In this document: positions 26,301 through 41,200 of the stretch, piece after piece
Position numbering within the stretch: position 1 is the stretch's first letter
Layout of the letters: each line of letters starts with the position of its first letter
DNA from: Tanypteryx hageni
Taxonomy: Eukaryota > Arthropoda > Insecta > Odonata > Petaluridae
Direction of reading: 5' to 3'
Assembly (NCBI GenBank): GCA_028673005.1
Contig: CM054120.1
Coordinates: 72,651,533-72,715,532, forward strand
Length of the DNA: 64,000 bases
Notes under the pieces: model-generated
The model's input: the letters and a program-made list of their open reading frames with translations, nothing else
The model's database searches: none
Told to the model about the DNA's origin: nothing
Program-made: the position numbers and the translations under genes

Positions 26301-27632
26301 TAGAGACTTAGAGATCAACGATGACCAATTATGTGTTTATGACTCAAGCACAAGTGATTCGATCACTATGAAATTTCTAACAACGTTGCTGCCAGGCTTA
26401 CTGTTTACGCGCATTCCAAAGCAGTGATACTTATTGACGGGATTTATTTAATCTTAATATTTTGTGTTAGTTTCTTTGTTAAAAATGTGTCGGTGGAAGA
26501 CGTGCAGATTTTCTCTTCGAAATCTCGCGGCACACTTGGGAAATGTTCGCGGTAAACCAGTGTGCCGCGGCACACAGGTTGAGAACCACTGGTGTAGGTG
26601 TAGCAGATGAATTTTTTATTTTTTAAAATAACTCTCCAACAATGTATTATATGGAAAAATGCTTCGAAAAAACATTGTAGAAAAATAAATTTTCTATAAA
26701 TTTATTCCAGTATGTTGTTACATTTATAAAATATTAAAATAAACGGATAAGGGACAAGAGTAAACACATACTTCTGTATGACCGATATTTACCAAAAACA
26801 AATCAGCACTTTTTCCTTTAGCAGAAATGTCGAATATTAAATTTCATATTGATCTGGTTAATAGTTTTTTAGTTAAGAGCACCCAAAAAATCCCGGTCAC
26901 AGAGACACACACAGATACACCCACAAACACACACACAGGCACAATCACAGACACACACATAGACACACACACATACTGGGACACACCCAAAAACATGATC
27001 GAGAAGCCGCTACTGCGTATATAGAGAAAGTAAAAAACGTAAGGGACAAGAGTAAACACATGACCGATATTTACCAAAAACTAATCAGCAATTTTTCCTT
27101 TAACAAAAATGTCAAATATAAAATTTCATGAAATTGATAGAATGATATGATCCGAAGATCCTATGCAGTTAGGCATAAGCTGTGAAAGTTGGAACAATTT
27201 TTGAAACGAGAAGAAAAAATTAAAATTTCATATTGATCTGGTTAATAGTTTTTTAGTTAGAGCACCCACAAAATCCCGGTCACAGAGACAAACACAAACC
27301 CACACACAGACACACAAACAGGCACACACATAGACACACACAGATGCACCGACAGACATGCACACAGACACACACACATACAGGGACACACCCACAAATA
27401 TAATCGAGAAAATAGTTTTAACGTATTTTCCTTTAAATCTCGAATTCGATTTTTTTTTTGAAAAAAATGCTTCCGCTACTTCGTATATAGAAAAATTAAA
27501 AAAAGGAAAGCGACAAGAGTAACAATCCACTTCCTGTTATCCGATTTTTACCATACAATTATCAGTTCTTTTCCCTTTTACAAAAATGTAAAATAAGAAA
27601 TTTCCCGTTATAATGATCAATAGTTTTGGAGT
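23392..27632. repeat. Tandem-array unit 6 (type B)
   Basis: 4241 bp. Type B carries a 12 bp deletion in the exon-like ORF ('catgggccctatc' near 24458) and GTGAAAAACG near 23852. Confidence 0.92.
25465..26591 (-). pseudogene. hAT transposase 5' fragment, unit 6
   Basis: B-type copy with the TAA nonsense codon. The upstream half (25965-25648) extends further 5' than in other types (105 codons, starting MSKAKLSKIPKDSRKYM), which preserves more of the BED-domain leader. Confidence 0.72.
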
Positions 27633-30600
27633 TAGAGCACCCACAAAATTGCGGTCACAGACACACCCACAGACATCGTCCAGAAATAGTCAAAACGTGC
27701 TCAGGCGACCTTAAATATTGCATTTCCGTTCAAATCTCGAACTCGATTTTTTTCATGAAAACAAAATTTTATATTTCGTAAATGGAGAAAGTAATAATTC
27801 GGGCGCCTTCTCTTTCGTACTAAAGTGTTCAAAGCACACTCTCCTTACACATAAAGAGTAATAACGACAATAAAATCTCAGGGTTTAACAATGAAACGTT
27901 AGGCAAGGCAACATATCATTGCAAAACTTAAAATTTTCCAAAAAATATGATTTAAAAGTATAACTTGAGCGATTTGGAAAAGAAATCAAACATCGACGAT
28001 AAGAACAAAAATTTTTGTTTATTTTTCTTTAAAATAGTCCCTGTCTGAAGATAGTATGTCAGTTAATTCAAATTTAATTTTGCAAAAGAAAAAAACGCCA
28101 GTAAGTGAAAAATGTAAATGTTAAGTGTTCGCACGAAAAAATTAAACTATCAAGTCGTACCCTCAAAAACTTTTGCGAATTCAGTCAGAAATCTGCATGT
28201 TTAACCGAGCAGTCACAGTTAGTTCGGAGAATGATTTATCTTGAAATTACCTACGACTCGGCTATGAAAATGTGGTTCACTCAATAATGAAGTGAGACGA
28301 AATGATGATGGATGTAACATCAATTTAACTCAATTAATTATAAAAAAGATATAGCGCTTTACATCTCGTGCATTCCGTCAGCCAAAACGACATCTTATTT
28401 CGGTGTTTAACGTGGAATATACGGAAATTCCTATCAAGTAGGAAGTAATGGATGTAGAAACTCTGCAAAAGTTTTTCTTTTACTTTTTTAAACGCATATA
28501 TCTCGATTGTTTTTTAGAGTTGGGGCTTGTCATTTTCGCTATTTCCATTATGCAACAAATATTATCAAACCGGAGAATTTGAAGAAGCCGATGAAATCGT
28601 CCATTCAAAATTCGTAAATCCACTCGTACATCCACTATTAGAACAAATTACGCCGCGAGTTTGCTTCAGCCCTGGCCAAACAATCCCTCACTTGGACAAA
28701 AAAAAAATTCCATGGGCCTGCTCACCCTATCATCACGATGCAAGAATGACAATTATATAACAATGGCGAATTTTAATAGTACGTTCAAACGATTGCCCAA
28801 ACGCGGAATAATCTTTGTTAACTCCGGTCGATATGCACGAATAAGTCGTATTTTATACAATATTAAACCTTGAATGCTGAGGTAGAGTCACGACAGGAAT
28901 AGGTACATAGTCCCCGACAGACATAATATTCCCGTAGATATGAAGTTAAAATTCTGTCTGCCGCGAAAGTGGCGCCGCTGAAATTGTAAATAGACATTTG
29001 GAAATGACGTACATTCACCACCGATGTCATTTTACGATTTTAACCCAGCAAACTCAACATACAAGTAACAGATACCATTAAATTAATATTGCCGCTTATT
29101 TGTATTTATTTATTCTATTTTGAACCCGCAGATGTTATTTTTCGATATTTTCCTCACAAATTTAGCAATAATGCAACATCCACAATTTATTTGCTGTTAT
29201 CGGAACAAAGCTAATATTAATCCATCACGGATAGTTGGTGGTGAATAATAAACTACGTGCTTCTTGTAAATCCGTGTTTTAATCGTGATTTGAGTGTAAC
29301 AGTACGATACACAGATCAAGAGAAAAGTGTTTTGAAATGAATCCGATTAAGGATGTTATGGTGAAATATCAATCAATATTGAAGAGTGAGTGTGAGATGC
29401 CAACCTCATCAACTCAACCCGGGAGGCTGAGGAAGACACTGGGAATCTCCTAAAGCAAAGTAGGAATTGGGATGAAGAAGACGAATAATATGAATGAAGA
29501 TCAACGCAATCCAAGCCGAGGGGGAGGATCGAATTGAACGTGGAAAGGAAAGCAACCTAAGCTGGGAGCCAAAGAATCTCCTAAAGCTAAACCAACATAA
29601 TTGGAATGCATATATTGCGGGGAAAGCGGATGCTTTTATTGTTCAAGATAGAAGTTTAAATCAGAAGCATAAGCTTAAGGTAGTACCGTTTTTTGGCGGT
29701 AGGAGCGCAAATGGAATGGTGGGGTTTTAACAGGATATTCCAATAATAATATTCGTGGTTATCCCTCCACGAATTGTATCATTAGGAAGAGGAATTCCAG
29801 CAATTTCTTGATCCGCTTCATCACCGAGCATTGTCCTAACTATTGCATGGCCCGCAGGCGAAATAAATGACTCAGCTATAGTTTGAGGCTTACTTTTTTT
29901 AGCTATGATTTCTGCTACCTGATCAGAAGCAACTTGAACTCTCTCAGACACCTGCACGTTTTTTTCGAAGTAACTCGCTTGTTTAGAATGCTGTTCCATT
30001 CACCTTTTGAAATAGTTGAAATCTTTTCCTTCAAGGTTAACATGTATTGTGGTGAAATGTAGTTTCAATTTTCTGGGAACTGCTTCGTTCGATATATTCT
30101 CACCGCACACAACACACATTGGAATAGGACAATCTTTATCTCCACACAAAGAAAAGCCCAGATTCAAATAACTGACCATATACTTGCGAGAAACCTTAGG
30201 AATCTTACTTAGCTTTGCCTTGCTCGAACTGGGTTTTTCCTAAATATGTTATCCATATTTATCACCTTTAGGTATTCTTGTAATTAATCTGTCGATTTTT
30301 ACGGGCGCAACATTTATAATTTAAAAAAATAATAATTAAATTAAACAACAAAAATCACACAGTATTCTTCCAACGGTAATACACAAAAAACTTAATAAAA
30401 AATTATTTTATACAGAATAAATTCACGAAACATACATTCACAAACACCAAATTGTAGTATTAGCCTGCCACGAATATTGGCTAGTACTGAGTTGATAGAG
30501 GAATGCGCCAGAGTCGCGGACATCCAGGGATGTGAACACAGGCGTAGCATGCTACGTCATCGTAGAGACTTAGAGATCAACGATGACCAATTATGTGTTT

Positions 30601-32180
30601 ATGACTCAAGCACAAGTGATTCGATCACTATGAAATTTCTAACAACGTTGCTGCCAGGCTTACTGTTTACGCGCATTCCAAAGCAGTGATACATTTGGAC
30701 TGGATTTATTTAATCTTAATATTTTTTGTTAGTTTCTTTGTTAAAACTGTGTCGGTGGAAGACGTGCAGATTTTCACTTCGAAATCTCGCGGCACACTCG
30801 GGAAATGTTCGCGGTAAACCAGTGTGCCGCGGCACACAGTTTGAGAACCACTGGTGTAGGTGTAGCAGATAAATTTTTTAGTTTTTAAAATAACTCTCCA
30901 ACAATGTATTTTATGGGAAAATGCTTCGAAAAAACATTGTAGAAAAATAAATTTTCTATAACTTTTATTCCAGTATGTTGTTACATTTATAAAATATTAA
31001 AATAAACGGATAAGGGACAAGAGTAAACACATACTTCTGTATGACCGATATTTACCAAAAACAAATCAGCACTTTTTCCTTTAGCAGAAATGTCGAATAT
31101 TAAATTTCATATTGATCTGGTTAATAGTTTTTTAGTTAAGAGCACCCACAAAATCCCGGTCACAGAGACACACACAGATACACCCACAAACACACACACA
31201 GGCACAATCACAGACACACACATAGACACACACACATACTGGGACACACCCACAAACACGATCGAGAATCCGCTACTGCGTATATAGAGAAAGTAAAAAA
31301 CGTAAGGGACAAGAGTAAACACATGACCGATATTTACCAAAAACTAATCAGCAATTTTTCCTTTAACAGAAATGTCGAATATTAAATTTCATATTGATCT
31401 GGTTAATAGTTTTTTAGTTAAGAGCACCCACAAAATCCCGGTCACAGAGACACACACAGATACACCCACAAACACACACACAGGACACACACAGACACAC
31501 ACACAGACACAAACACATACAGGGACACACCCACAAACACGATCGAGAATCCGCTACTGCGTATATAGAGAAAGTAAAAAACGTAAGGGACAAGAGTAAA
31601 CACATGACCGATATTTACCAAAAACTAATCAGCAATTTTTCCTTTAACAAAAATGTCAATTATAAAATTTCATGAAATTGATAGAATGATATGATCCAAA
31701 GATCCTATGCAGTTAGGCATAAGCTGTGAAAGTTGGAACAATTTTTGAAACGAGAAGAAAAAATTAAAATTTCATATTGATCTGGTTAATAGTTTTTTAG
31801 TTAGAGCACCCACAAAATCCCGGTCACAGAGACAAACACAAACCCATACACAGACACACACACACAGGCACACACATAGACACACACAGATACACCGACA
31901 GACATGCACACAGACACACACACACATACTGGGACACACCCACAAACATAATCGAGAAAATAGTTTTAACGTATTTTCCTTTAAATCTCGAATTCGATTT
32001 TTTTTATGAAAATAATGCTTCCGCTACTTCGTATATAGAGAAATTAAAAAAAGGAAAGCGACAAGAGTAACAATCCACTTCCGGTTATCCGATTTTTACC
32101 AAACAATTATCAGTTCTTTTCCCTTTTACAAAAATGTAAAATAAGAAATTTCCCGTTATAATGATCAATAGTTTTGGAGT
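27633..32180. repeat. Tandem-array unit 7 (type A)
   Basis: 4548 bp, a near-identical partner of unit 5, including the duplicated CA-rich subrepeat (about 31015-31310 and 31311-31600). Units 5+6 and 7+8 form two ~8.78 kb A-B dimers. Confidence 0.92.
29727..30853 (-). pseudogene. hAT transposase 5' fragment, unit 7
   Basis: A-type copy with the TGA at 30000-30002 and a 90-codon open remainder (29999-29727). TIR end at 30853. Confidence 0.72.
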
Positions 32181-35100
32181 TAGAGCACCCACAAAATTGC
32201 GGTCACAGACATCGTCCAGAAATAGTCAAAACGCGCTCAGGGGACCTTAAAAATTGCATTTCCGTTGAAATCTCGAACTCGATTTTTTTCATGAAAACAA
32301 AATTTTATATTTCGTAAATGGAGAAAGTAATAATTCGGGCGCCTTCTCTTTCGTACTAAAGTGTTCAAAGCACACTCTCCTTACACATAAAGTGTAATAA
32401 CGACAATAAAATCTCAGGGTTTAACAATGAAACGTTAGGCAAGGCAACATATCATTGCAAAACTTAAAATTTTCCAAAATATATGATTTAAAAGTATAAC
32501 TTGAGCGTTTTCGAAACGAAATCAAACATCGACGATAAGAACAAAAATTTTTGTTTATTTTTCTTTAAAATAGTCCCTGTCTGAAGATAGTATGTCAGTT
32601 AATTCAAATTTAATTTTGCAAAAGAAAAAAACGCCAGTAAGTGAAAAACGTAAATGTTAAGTGTTCGCACGAAAAAATTAAACTATCAAGTCGTACCCTC
32701 AAAAACTTTTGCGAATTCAGTCAGAAATCTGCATGTTTAACCGAGCAGTCACACTTAGTTCGGAGAATGATTTATCTTGAAATTACCTACGACTCGGCTA
32801 TGAAAATGTATTTCACTCAATAATGAATTGAGACGAAATGATGATGGATGTAACATCAATTTAACTCAATTAATTATAAAAAAGATATAGCGCTTTACAT
32901 CTCGTGCATTCCGTCAGCCAAACCGACATCTTATTTCGGTGTTTAACGTGGAATATACGGAAATTCCTATCAAGTAGAAAGTAATGGAAGTAGAAACTCT
33001 GCAAAAGTTTTTCTTTTACTTTTTTAAACGCATATATCTCGATTGTTTTTTAGAGTTGGGGCTTGTCATTTTCGCTTTTTCTATTATGCAACAAATATTA
33101 TCAAACCGTAGAATTTGAAGAAGCCGATGAAATCGTCCATTCAAAATTCGTAAATCCACTCGTACATCCACTATTAGAACAAATTACGCCGCGAGTTTGC
33201 TTCAGCCCTGGCCAAACAATCCCTCACTTGGACAAAAAAACAATTCCATGGGCCCTATCATCACGATGCAAGAATGAGAATTATATAACAATGGCGAATT
33301 TTAATAGTACGTTCAAACGATTGCCCAAACGCGGAATAATCTTTGTTAACTCCGGTCGATATGCACGAATAAGTCGTATTTTATACAATATTAAACCTTG
33401 AATGCTGAGGTAGAGTCACGACAGGAATAGGTACATAGTCCCCGACAGACATAATATTCCCGTAGATATGAAGTAAAAATTCTGTCTGCCGCGAAAGTGG
33501 CGCCCCTGAAATTGTAAATAGACATTTGGAAATGACGTACATTCACCACCGATGTCATTTTACGATTTTAACCCAGCAAACTCAACATGCAAGTAACAGA
33601 TACCATTAAATTATTATTGCCGCTTATTTGTATTTATTTATTCTATTTTGAACCCGCAGATGTTATTTTTCGATATGTTCCTCACAAATTTAGCAATAAT
33701 GCAACATCCACAATTTATTTGCTGTTATCGGAACAATGCTAATATTAATCCATCACGGATAGTTGGTGGTGAATAATATACTACGTGTTTCTTGTAAATC
33801 CGTGTTTTAATCGTGATTTGAGTGTAAGTGTACGTTACACAGATCAAGAGAAAAGTGTTTTGAAATGAATCCGATTAAGGATGTTATGGTGAAATATCAA
33901 GCAATATTGAAGAGTGAGTGTGAGATGCCAACCTCATCAACTCAACCCGGGAGGCTGAGGAAGACACTGGGAATCTCCTAAAGCAAAGTAGGAATTGGGA
34001 TGAAGAAGGCGAATAATATGAATGAAGGTCAACGCAATCCAAGCCGAGGGGGAGGATCGAAGTGAACGTGGAAAGGAAACCAAACTAAGCTGGGAGCCGA
34101 AGAATCTCCTAAAGGTAAACCAACATAATTGGAATGCATATATTGCGGGGAAAGCGGATGCTTTTATTGTTCAAGATAGAAGTTTAAATCAGAAGCATAA
34201 GCTTAAGGTAGTACCGTTTTTTGGCGGTAGGAGCGCAAATGGAATGGTGGGGTGATAACAGGATATTCCAATAATAATATTCGTGGTTATTCCTCCACGA
34301 ATTGTATCATTAGAAAGAGGAATTCTAGCAATTTCTTGATCCGCTTCATCACCGAGCATTGTCCTAACTATTGTATTGCCCGCAGTTGAAATAAATGACT
34401 CAGCTATAGTTTGAGGCATAATGTTTTTAGCTATGATTTATGCTACCTGATCAGAAGCAACTTCAACTCTCTCAGACACCTGCACGTTTTTTTCGAAGTA
34501 ACTCGCTTGTTTAGAATGCTGTTCCATCAACCTTTTGAAATAGTTGAAATCTTTTCCTTCAAGGTTAACATGTACTGTGGTGAAATGTAGTTTCAATTTT
34601 CTGGGAACGGCTTCGTTCGATATATTCTCACCGCACACAACACACATTGGAATAGGACAATCTTTATCTCCACACAAAGAAAAGCCCATATTCAAATAAC
34701 TGACCATATACTTGCGAGAATCCTTAGGAATCTTACTTAGCTTTGCCTTGCTCAAACTGGGTTTTTCCTAAATATGTTATCCATATTTATCACCTTTAGG
34801 TTTTCTTTTAATAAATCTGTCGATTTTTACGGGCGCAACATTTATAATTTTTAAAAATGATAATTGGATTAAACAACAAATATCACACAGTATTCTTCCA
34901 ACGGTAATACACAAAAAACTTAATAAAAATTATTTTATACAGAATAAATTCACGAAACATACATTCACAAACACCAAATTGTAGTATTAGCCTGCCACGA
35001 ATCTTGGCTAGTACTGAGTTGATAGAGGAATGCGCCAGAGTGGCGGACATCCAGGGATGTGAACACAGGCGTAGCATGCTACGTCATCGTAGAGACTTAT

Positions 35101-36425
35101 AGATCAACGATGACCAATTATGTGTTTATGACTCAAGCACAAGAGATTCGATCACTATGACAATTCTAACAACGTTGCTGCCAGGCTTACTGTTTACGCG
35201 CATTCCAAAGCAGTGATACTTATTGACTGGATTTATTTAATCTTAATATTTTGTGTTAGTTTCTTTGTTAAAACTGTGTCGGTGGAAGACGTGCAGATTT
35301 TCTCTTCGAAATCTCGCGGCACACTTGGGAAATGTTCGCGGTAAGCCAGTGTGCCGCGGCACACAGGTTGAGAACCACTGGTGTAGGTGTAGCAGATGAA
35401 TTTTTTATTTTTTAAAATAACTCTCCAACAATGTATTATATGGGAAAATGCTTCGAAAAAACATTGTAGAAAAATAAATTTTCTATAACTTTTATTCCAG
35501 TATGTTGTTACATTTATAAAATATTAAAATAAACGGATAAGGGACAAGAGTAAACACATACTTATGTATGACCGATATTTACCAAAAACAAATCAGCACT
35601 TTTTCCTTTAGCAGAAATGTCGAATATTAAATTTCATATTGATCTGGTTAATAGTTTTTTAGTTAAGAGCACCCAAAAAATCCCGGTCACAGAGACACAC
35701 ACAGATACACCCACAAACACACACACAGGCACAATCACAGACACACACATAGACACAAACACATACAGGGACACACCCAAAAACATGATCGAGAACCCGC
35801 TACTGCGTATATAGAGAAAGTAAAAAACGTAAGGGACAAGAGTAAACACATGACCGATATTTACCAAAAACTAATCAGCAATTTTTCCTTTAACAAAAAT
35901 GTCAATTATAAAATTTCATGAAATTGATAGAATGATATGATCCGAAGATCCTATGCAGACAGACATAAGCTGTGAAAGTTGGAACAATTTTTGAAACGAG
36001 AAAAAAAAATTAAAATTTCATATTGATCTGGTTAATAGTTTTTTAGTTAGAGCACCCACAAAATCCCGGTCACAGAGACAAACACAAACCCATACACAGA
36101 CACACACACACAGGCACACACATAGACACACACAGATACACCGACAGACATGCACACAGACACACACATACATACTGGGACACACCCACAAACATAATCG
36201 AGAAAATAGTTTTAACGTATTTTCTTTAAATCTCGAATTCGATTTTTTTTATGAAAATAATGCTTCCGCTACTTCGTATATAGAGAAATTAAAAAAAGGA
36301 AAGCGACAAGAGTAACAATCCACTTCCGGTTATCCGATTTTTACCAAACAATTATCAGTTCTTTTCCCTTTTACAAAAATGTAAAATAAGAAATTTCCCG
36401 TTATAATGATCAATAGTTTTGGAGT
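32181..36425. repeat. Tandem-array unit 8 (type B)
   Basis: 4245 bp, close to unit 6. The exon-like ORF (33063-33401) shares the B-type 12 bp deletion. Confidence 0.92.
34255..35380 (-). pseudogene. hAT transposase 5' fragment, unit 8
   Basis: B-type copy split by the shared TAA into 34755-34438 and 34419-34189, with one private change (IAGIPL to IARIPL). TIR end at 35380. Confidence 0.72.
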
Positions 36426-38516
36426 TAGAGCACCCACAAAATTGCGGTCACAGACACACCCACAGACATCGTCCAGAAATAGTCAAAACGTGCTCAGGGG
36501 ACCTTAAATATTGCATTTCCGTTGAAATCTCGAACTCGATTTTTTTCATGAAAACAAAATTTTATATTTCGTAAATGGAGAAAGTAATAATTCGGGCGCC
36601 TTCTCTTTCGTACTAAAGTGTTCAAAGCACACTCTCCTTACACATAAAGTGTAATAACGACAATAAAATCTCAGGGTTTAACAATGAAACGTTAGGCAAG
36701 GCAACATATCATTGCAAAACTTAAAATTTTCCAAAATATATGATTTAAAAGTATAACTTGAGCGTTTTCGAAACGAAATCAAACATCGACGATAAGAACA
36801 AAAATTTTTGTTTATTTTTCTTTAAAATAGTCCCTGTCTGAAGATAGTATGTCAGTTAATTCAAATTTAATTTTGCAAAAGAAAAAAACGCCAGTAAGTG
36901 AAAAATGTAAATGTTAAGTGTTGGCACGAAAAAATTAAACTATCAAGTCGTACCCACAAAAACTTTTGCGAATTCAGTCAGAAATCTGCACGTTTAACCG
37001 AGCAGTCACACTTAGTTCGGAGAATGATTTATCTTGAAATTACCTACGACTTGGCTATGAAAATGTGGTTCACTAAATAATGAAGTGAGTCGAAATGATG
37101 ATGGATGTAACATCAATTTAACTCAATTAATTATAAAAAAGATATAGCGTTTTACATCTCGTGCATTCCGTCACCCAAAACGACTTCTTACTTCGGTGTT
37201 TAACGTGGAATATACAGAAATTCCTATCAAGTAGAAAGTAATGGAAGTAGAAACTCTGCAAAAGTTTTTCTTTTACTTTTTTAAACGCATATATCTCGAT
37301 TGTATTTAGAGTTGGGGCTTGTCATTTTCGCTATTTCCATTATGCAAAAATATTATCAAACCGGAGAATTTGAAGAAGCCGATGAAATCGTCCATTCAAA
37401 ATTCGTAAATCCTCTCGTACATCCACTATTAGAACAAATTACGCCGCGAGTTTGCTTCAGCCCTGGCCAAACAATCCCTCACTTGGACAAAAAAACAATT
37501 CCATGGGCCTGCTCACCCTATCATCACGATGCAAGAATTAGAATTATATAACAATGGCGAATTTTAATAGTACGTTCAAACGATTGCCCAAACGCGGAAT
37601 AATCTTAGTTAACTCCGGTCGATATGCACGAATAAGTCGTATTTTATACAATATTAAACCTTGAAGGCTGAGGTAGAGTCACGACAGGAATAGGTACATA
37701 GTCCCCGACAGACATAATATTCCCGTAGATATGAAGTTAAAATTCTGTCTGCCGCGAAAGTGGCGCCGCTGAAATTGTAAATAGACATTTGGAAATGACG
37801 TACATTCACCACCGATGTCATTTTACGATTTTAACCCAGCAAACTCAACATGCAAGTAACAGATACCATTAAATTATTATTGCCGCTTATTTGTATTTAT
37901 TTATTCTATTTTGAACACGCAGATGTTATTTTTCGATATGTTCCTCACAAATTTAGCAATAATGCAACATCCACAATTTATTTACTGTTATCGGAACAAA
38001 GCTAATATTAATCCGTCACGGATAGTTGTTGGTGAATAATATACTACGTGTTTCTTGTAAATCCGTGTTTTAATCGTGATTTGAGTGTAAGAGTACGTTA
38101 CACAGATCAAGAGAAAAGTGTTTAGAAATGAATCCGATTAAGGATGTTATGGTGAAATATCAAGCAATATTGAAGAGTGAGTGTGAGATGCCAACCTCAT
38201 CAACTCAACCCGGGAGGCTGAGGAAGACACTGGGAATCTCCTAAAGCAAAGTAGGAATTGGGATGAAGAAGGCGAATAATATGAATGAAGGTCAACGCAA
38301 TCCAAGCCGAGGGGGAGGATCGAAGTGAACGTGGAAAGGAAACCAACCTAAGCTGGGAGCCGAAGAATCTCCTAAAGGTAAACCAACATAATTGGAATGC
38401 ATAAATTGCGGGGAAAGCGGATGCTTTTATTGTTCAAGATAGAAGTTTAAATCAGAAGCATAAGCTTAAGGTAGTACCGTTTTTTGGCGGTAGGAGCGCA
38501 AATGGAATGGTGGGGT

Positions 38517-39644
38517 GATAACAGGTTATTCCAATAATAATATTCGTGGTTATTCCTCCAGGAATTGTATCATTAGAAAGAGGAATTCCAGCAATTTCTT
38601 GATCCGCTTCATCACCGAGCATTGTCCTAACTATTGTATGGCCCGCAGTTGAAATAAATGACTCAGCTATAGTTTGAGGCATAATTTTTTTAGCTATGAT
38701 TTATGCTACCTGATCAGAAGCAACTTGAACTCTCTCAGACACCTGCACGTTTTTTTCGAAGTAACTCGCTTGTTTAGAATGCTGTTCCATCAACCTTTTG
38801 AAATAGTTGAAATCTTTTCCTTCAAGGTTAACATGTACTGTGGTGAAATGTAGTTTCAATTTTCTGGGAACGGCTTCGTTCGATATATTCTCACCGCACA
38901 CAACACACATTGGAATAGGACAATCTTTATCTCCACACAAAGAAAAGCCCAGATTCAAATAACTGACCATATACTTGCGAGAATCCTTAGGAATCTTACT
39001 TAGCTTTGCCTTGCTCGAACTGGGTTTTTCCTAAATATGTTATCCATATTTATCACCTTTAGGTTTTCTTGTAATAAATCTGTCGATTTTTACGGGCGCA
39101 ACATTTATAATTTAAAAAAATGATAATTGGATTAAACAACAAAAATCACACAGTATTCTTCCAACGGTAATACACAAAAAACTTAATAAAAAATTATTTT
39201 ATACAGAATAAATTCACGAAACATACATTCACAAACACCAAATTGTAGTATTAGCCTGCCACGAATCTTGGCTAGTACTGAGTTGATAGAGGAATGCGCC
39301 AGAGTGGCGGACATCCAAGGATGTGAACACAGGCGTAGCATGCTACGTCATCGTAGAGACTTAGAGATCAACGATGACCAATTATGTGTTTATGACTCAA
39401 GCACAAGAGATTCGATCACTATGACAATTCTAACAACGTTGCTGCTAGGCTTACTGCTTACGCGCATTCCTAAGCAGTGATACTTATTGACTGGATTTAT
39501 TTAATCTTAATATTTTGTGTTAGTTTCTTTGTTAAAACTGTGTCGGTGGAAGACGTGCAGATTTTCTCTTCGAAATCTCGCGGCACACTCGGGAAATGTT
39601 CGCGGTAAACCAGTGTGCCGCGGCACACAGGTTGAGAACCACTG
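38517..39644 (-). pseudogene. hAT transposase 5' fragment, unit 9
   Basis: C-type copy split by the shared TAA into 38970-38701 and 38682-38452. TIR end at 39644, about 200 bp from the Polinton insertion point. Confidence 0.72.
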
Positions 39645-39834
39645 GTGTAGGTGTAGCAGATGAATTTTTTATTTTTTAAAATAACTCTCCAACAATGTAT
39701 TATATGGGAAAATGCTTCGAAAAAACATTGTAGAAAAATAAATTTTCTATAAATTTTATTCCTGTATGTTGTTACATTTATAAAATATTAAAATAAACGG
39801 ATAAGGGACAAGAGTAAACACATACTTCTGTATG

Positions 39835-39840
39835 ACCGAT
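39835..39840 (+). other. Polinton target site duplication, left
   Basis: ACCGAT immediately before the element's first bases AGTAGGG. The uninterrupted array reads GACCGATATTTACC here. Confidence 0.95.
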
Positions 39841-41010
39841 AGTAGGGATAAAAAGCGGTCTTTGGGACAACCTTGACCATGAATTGGCGAATACGTGTGT
39901 GAACTGACCTATACGTGGACTGTGTTGTGTTCTGCGTAAGTCATTGACCTTGTCGTAGGTCTGTTTGGGTCATTGGCCTGGTAGTGTGTATGATGTAGGT
40001 GGGATTTTGTTAAAAAGCGGGGATTGGGACAACCTAGTCTGTGAATTGGCGAATATTGAATTGGCGAATACGTGTGTGAACTGACCGTGTTGAGTTCTGC
40101 GTAAGTCCTTGTCGTAGGTCATTGGTCTGGTTGTGTGTATGATTAAGGTGTGATTCTGTGTGTGTTTAGCGATGATGTAGTGGAATGATGTGATATTGTG
40201 TAAGGTAATGGTATTGGTTTTGCGTTAGTGTGGTCATTGGTCTGGTTGTGTGTATGATTCAGGTGTGATTCTGCGTGTGTTTAGCGATGATGTTGTGGAA
40301 TGATGTGATATTGTGTAAGGTCATGGTACTGGTTTTGCGTTATTGTTGATATTCGCATGGAAGTTGAATGATCCTTTCGCTTCTGCGTCATTCGTTGACC
40401 CTAATTTTCGCAATGTTTACATGTTTGAGGTGTGTATGTGTAAAGATGTGGAAGTTGAATGACCCTTTCGCTTCTGCGTCATTCGTTGACCCTAATTTTC
40501 GCAATGTTTACATGTTTGAGGTGTGTATGTGTAAAGATGTGATTTTGCAGGGTCATTGACCAAGTGGTAGGTTTGTTTCGGTCATTGGCCTTGTTGTGGG
40601 TATGATAGAGGTGCGTGATGAAGTGTAAAGATGTGATTTTGCAGAGTCATTGACCTAGTGATAGGCCTGTTTCGGTCATTGCGTGTTTTTATATTCGAAT
40701 GGGGGTGATATTGTGTAAGGTAATGGTACTGGTTTTGCGTTATTGTTGATATTCGCAATGTTTACCTGTTTGGTATGAGTTAGTGCGATATGGTGTAGCC
40801 AAGTGAAAGTTGAATGACCCTTTCGCTTCTGCGCAAGTCGTTGACCCGTGGAGGGGATAGGGCCTTCCAATATTTACATCTGCGTGTGTTTTGGTTTCTC
40901 CTCAGCGCGTGTCTTCGGTCGGTCGTTTACCCTTCTAAGCAGGTTTTCGACGAGCTAAGTAGGTCACCAACTTTTAGGTAAAGAAAAACCGGTTCTGAGT
41001 GGGGTGGGGA
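39841..41010 (+). repeat. Polinton left terminal inverted repeat (1170 bp)
   Basis: Matches the reverse complement of 55669-56747. Internally repetitive: a ~115 bp subrepeat starts at 40124 and 40239, and a 91 bp tandem duplication starts at 40359 and 40450. The right TIR has one copy of the 91 bp segment, which accounts exactly for the 1170 versus 1079 bp lengths. ORFs found mirrored in the two TIRs are by-products of this symmetry. Confidence 0.95.
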
Positions 41011-41200
41011 GGGGAGAAGAATTGGGACCTCAAATTAAGAAAGGGAAATTAAAAGACCTGCGGTTGCTCCAGCGTGTCGGAAGAGAAAGTTATGTTTAAT
41101 ACCTGGGTAGGATAGGATATTGGCCTCTAGTTGTTTTAAAAACCTACGGTCGGGGCAGGTTTTATCAAGTAAATAAAACACGAGAAAAGTTAAAAATCGA
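41011..41200. other. Subterminal spacer with a second inverted repeat
   Basis: No gene. The stretch from about 41107, containing CCTACGGTCGGGGCAGG and TTTTATCAAGTAAATAAAAC, is mirrored (imperfectly) by about 55083-55190 on the opposite side. It forms an internal extension of the terminal symmetry and overlaps the 3' ends of both end genes. Confidence 0.75.

Noticed and set aside
1..39840. Reading the array as assembly duplication rather than real repeats
   Set aside because: Units differ by consistent type-specific substitutions, stops and indels, and two different elements are inserted in different units; a simple assembly echo would not give this. D units 1 and 2 are nearly identical, so copy number there is less certain.
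40676..40870. 64-codon minus-strand ORF in the left TIR, with a near-identical copy at 55809-56003 on the plus strand
   Set aside because: It lies wholly inside the inverted repeats, so its duplication is automatic. The composition is that of the TIR subrepeats and no domain is seen.
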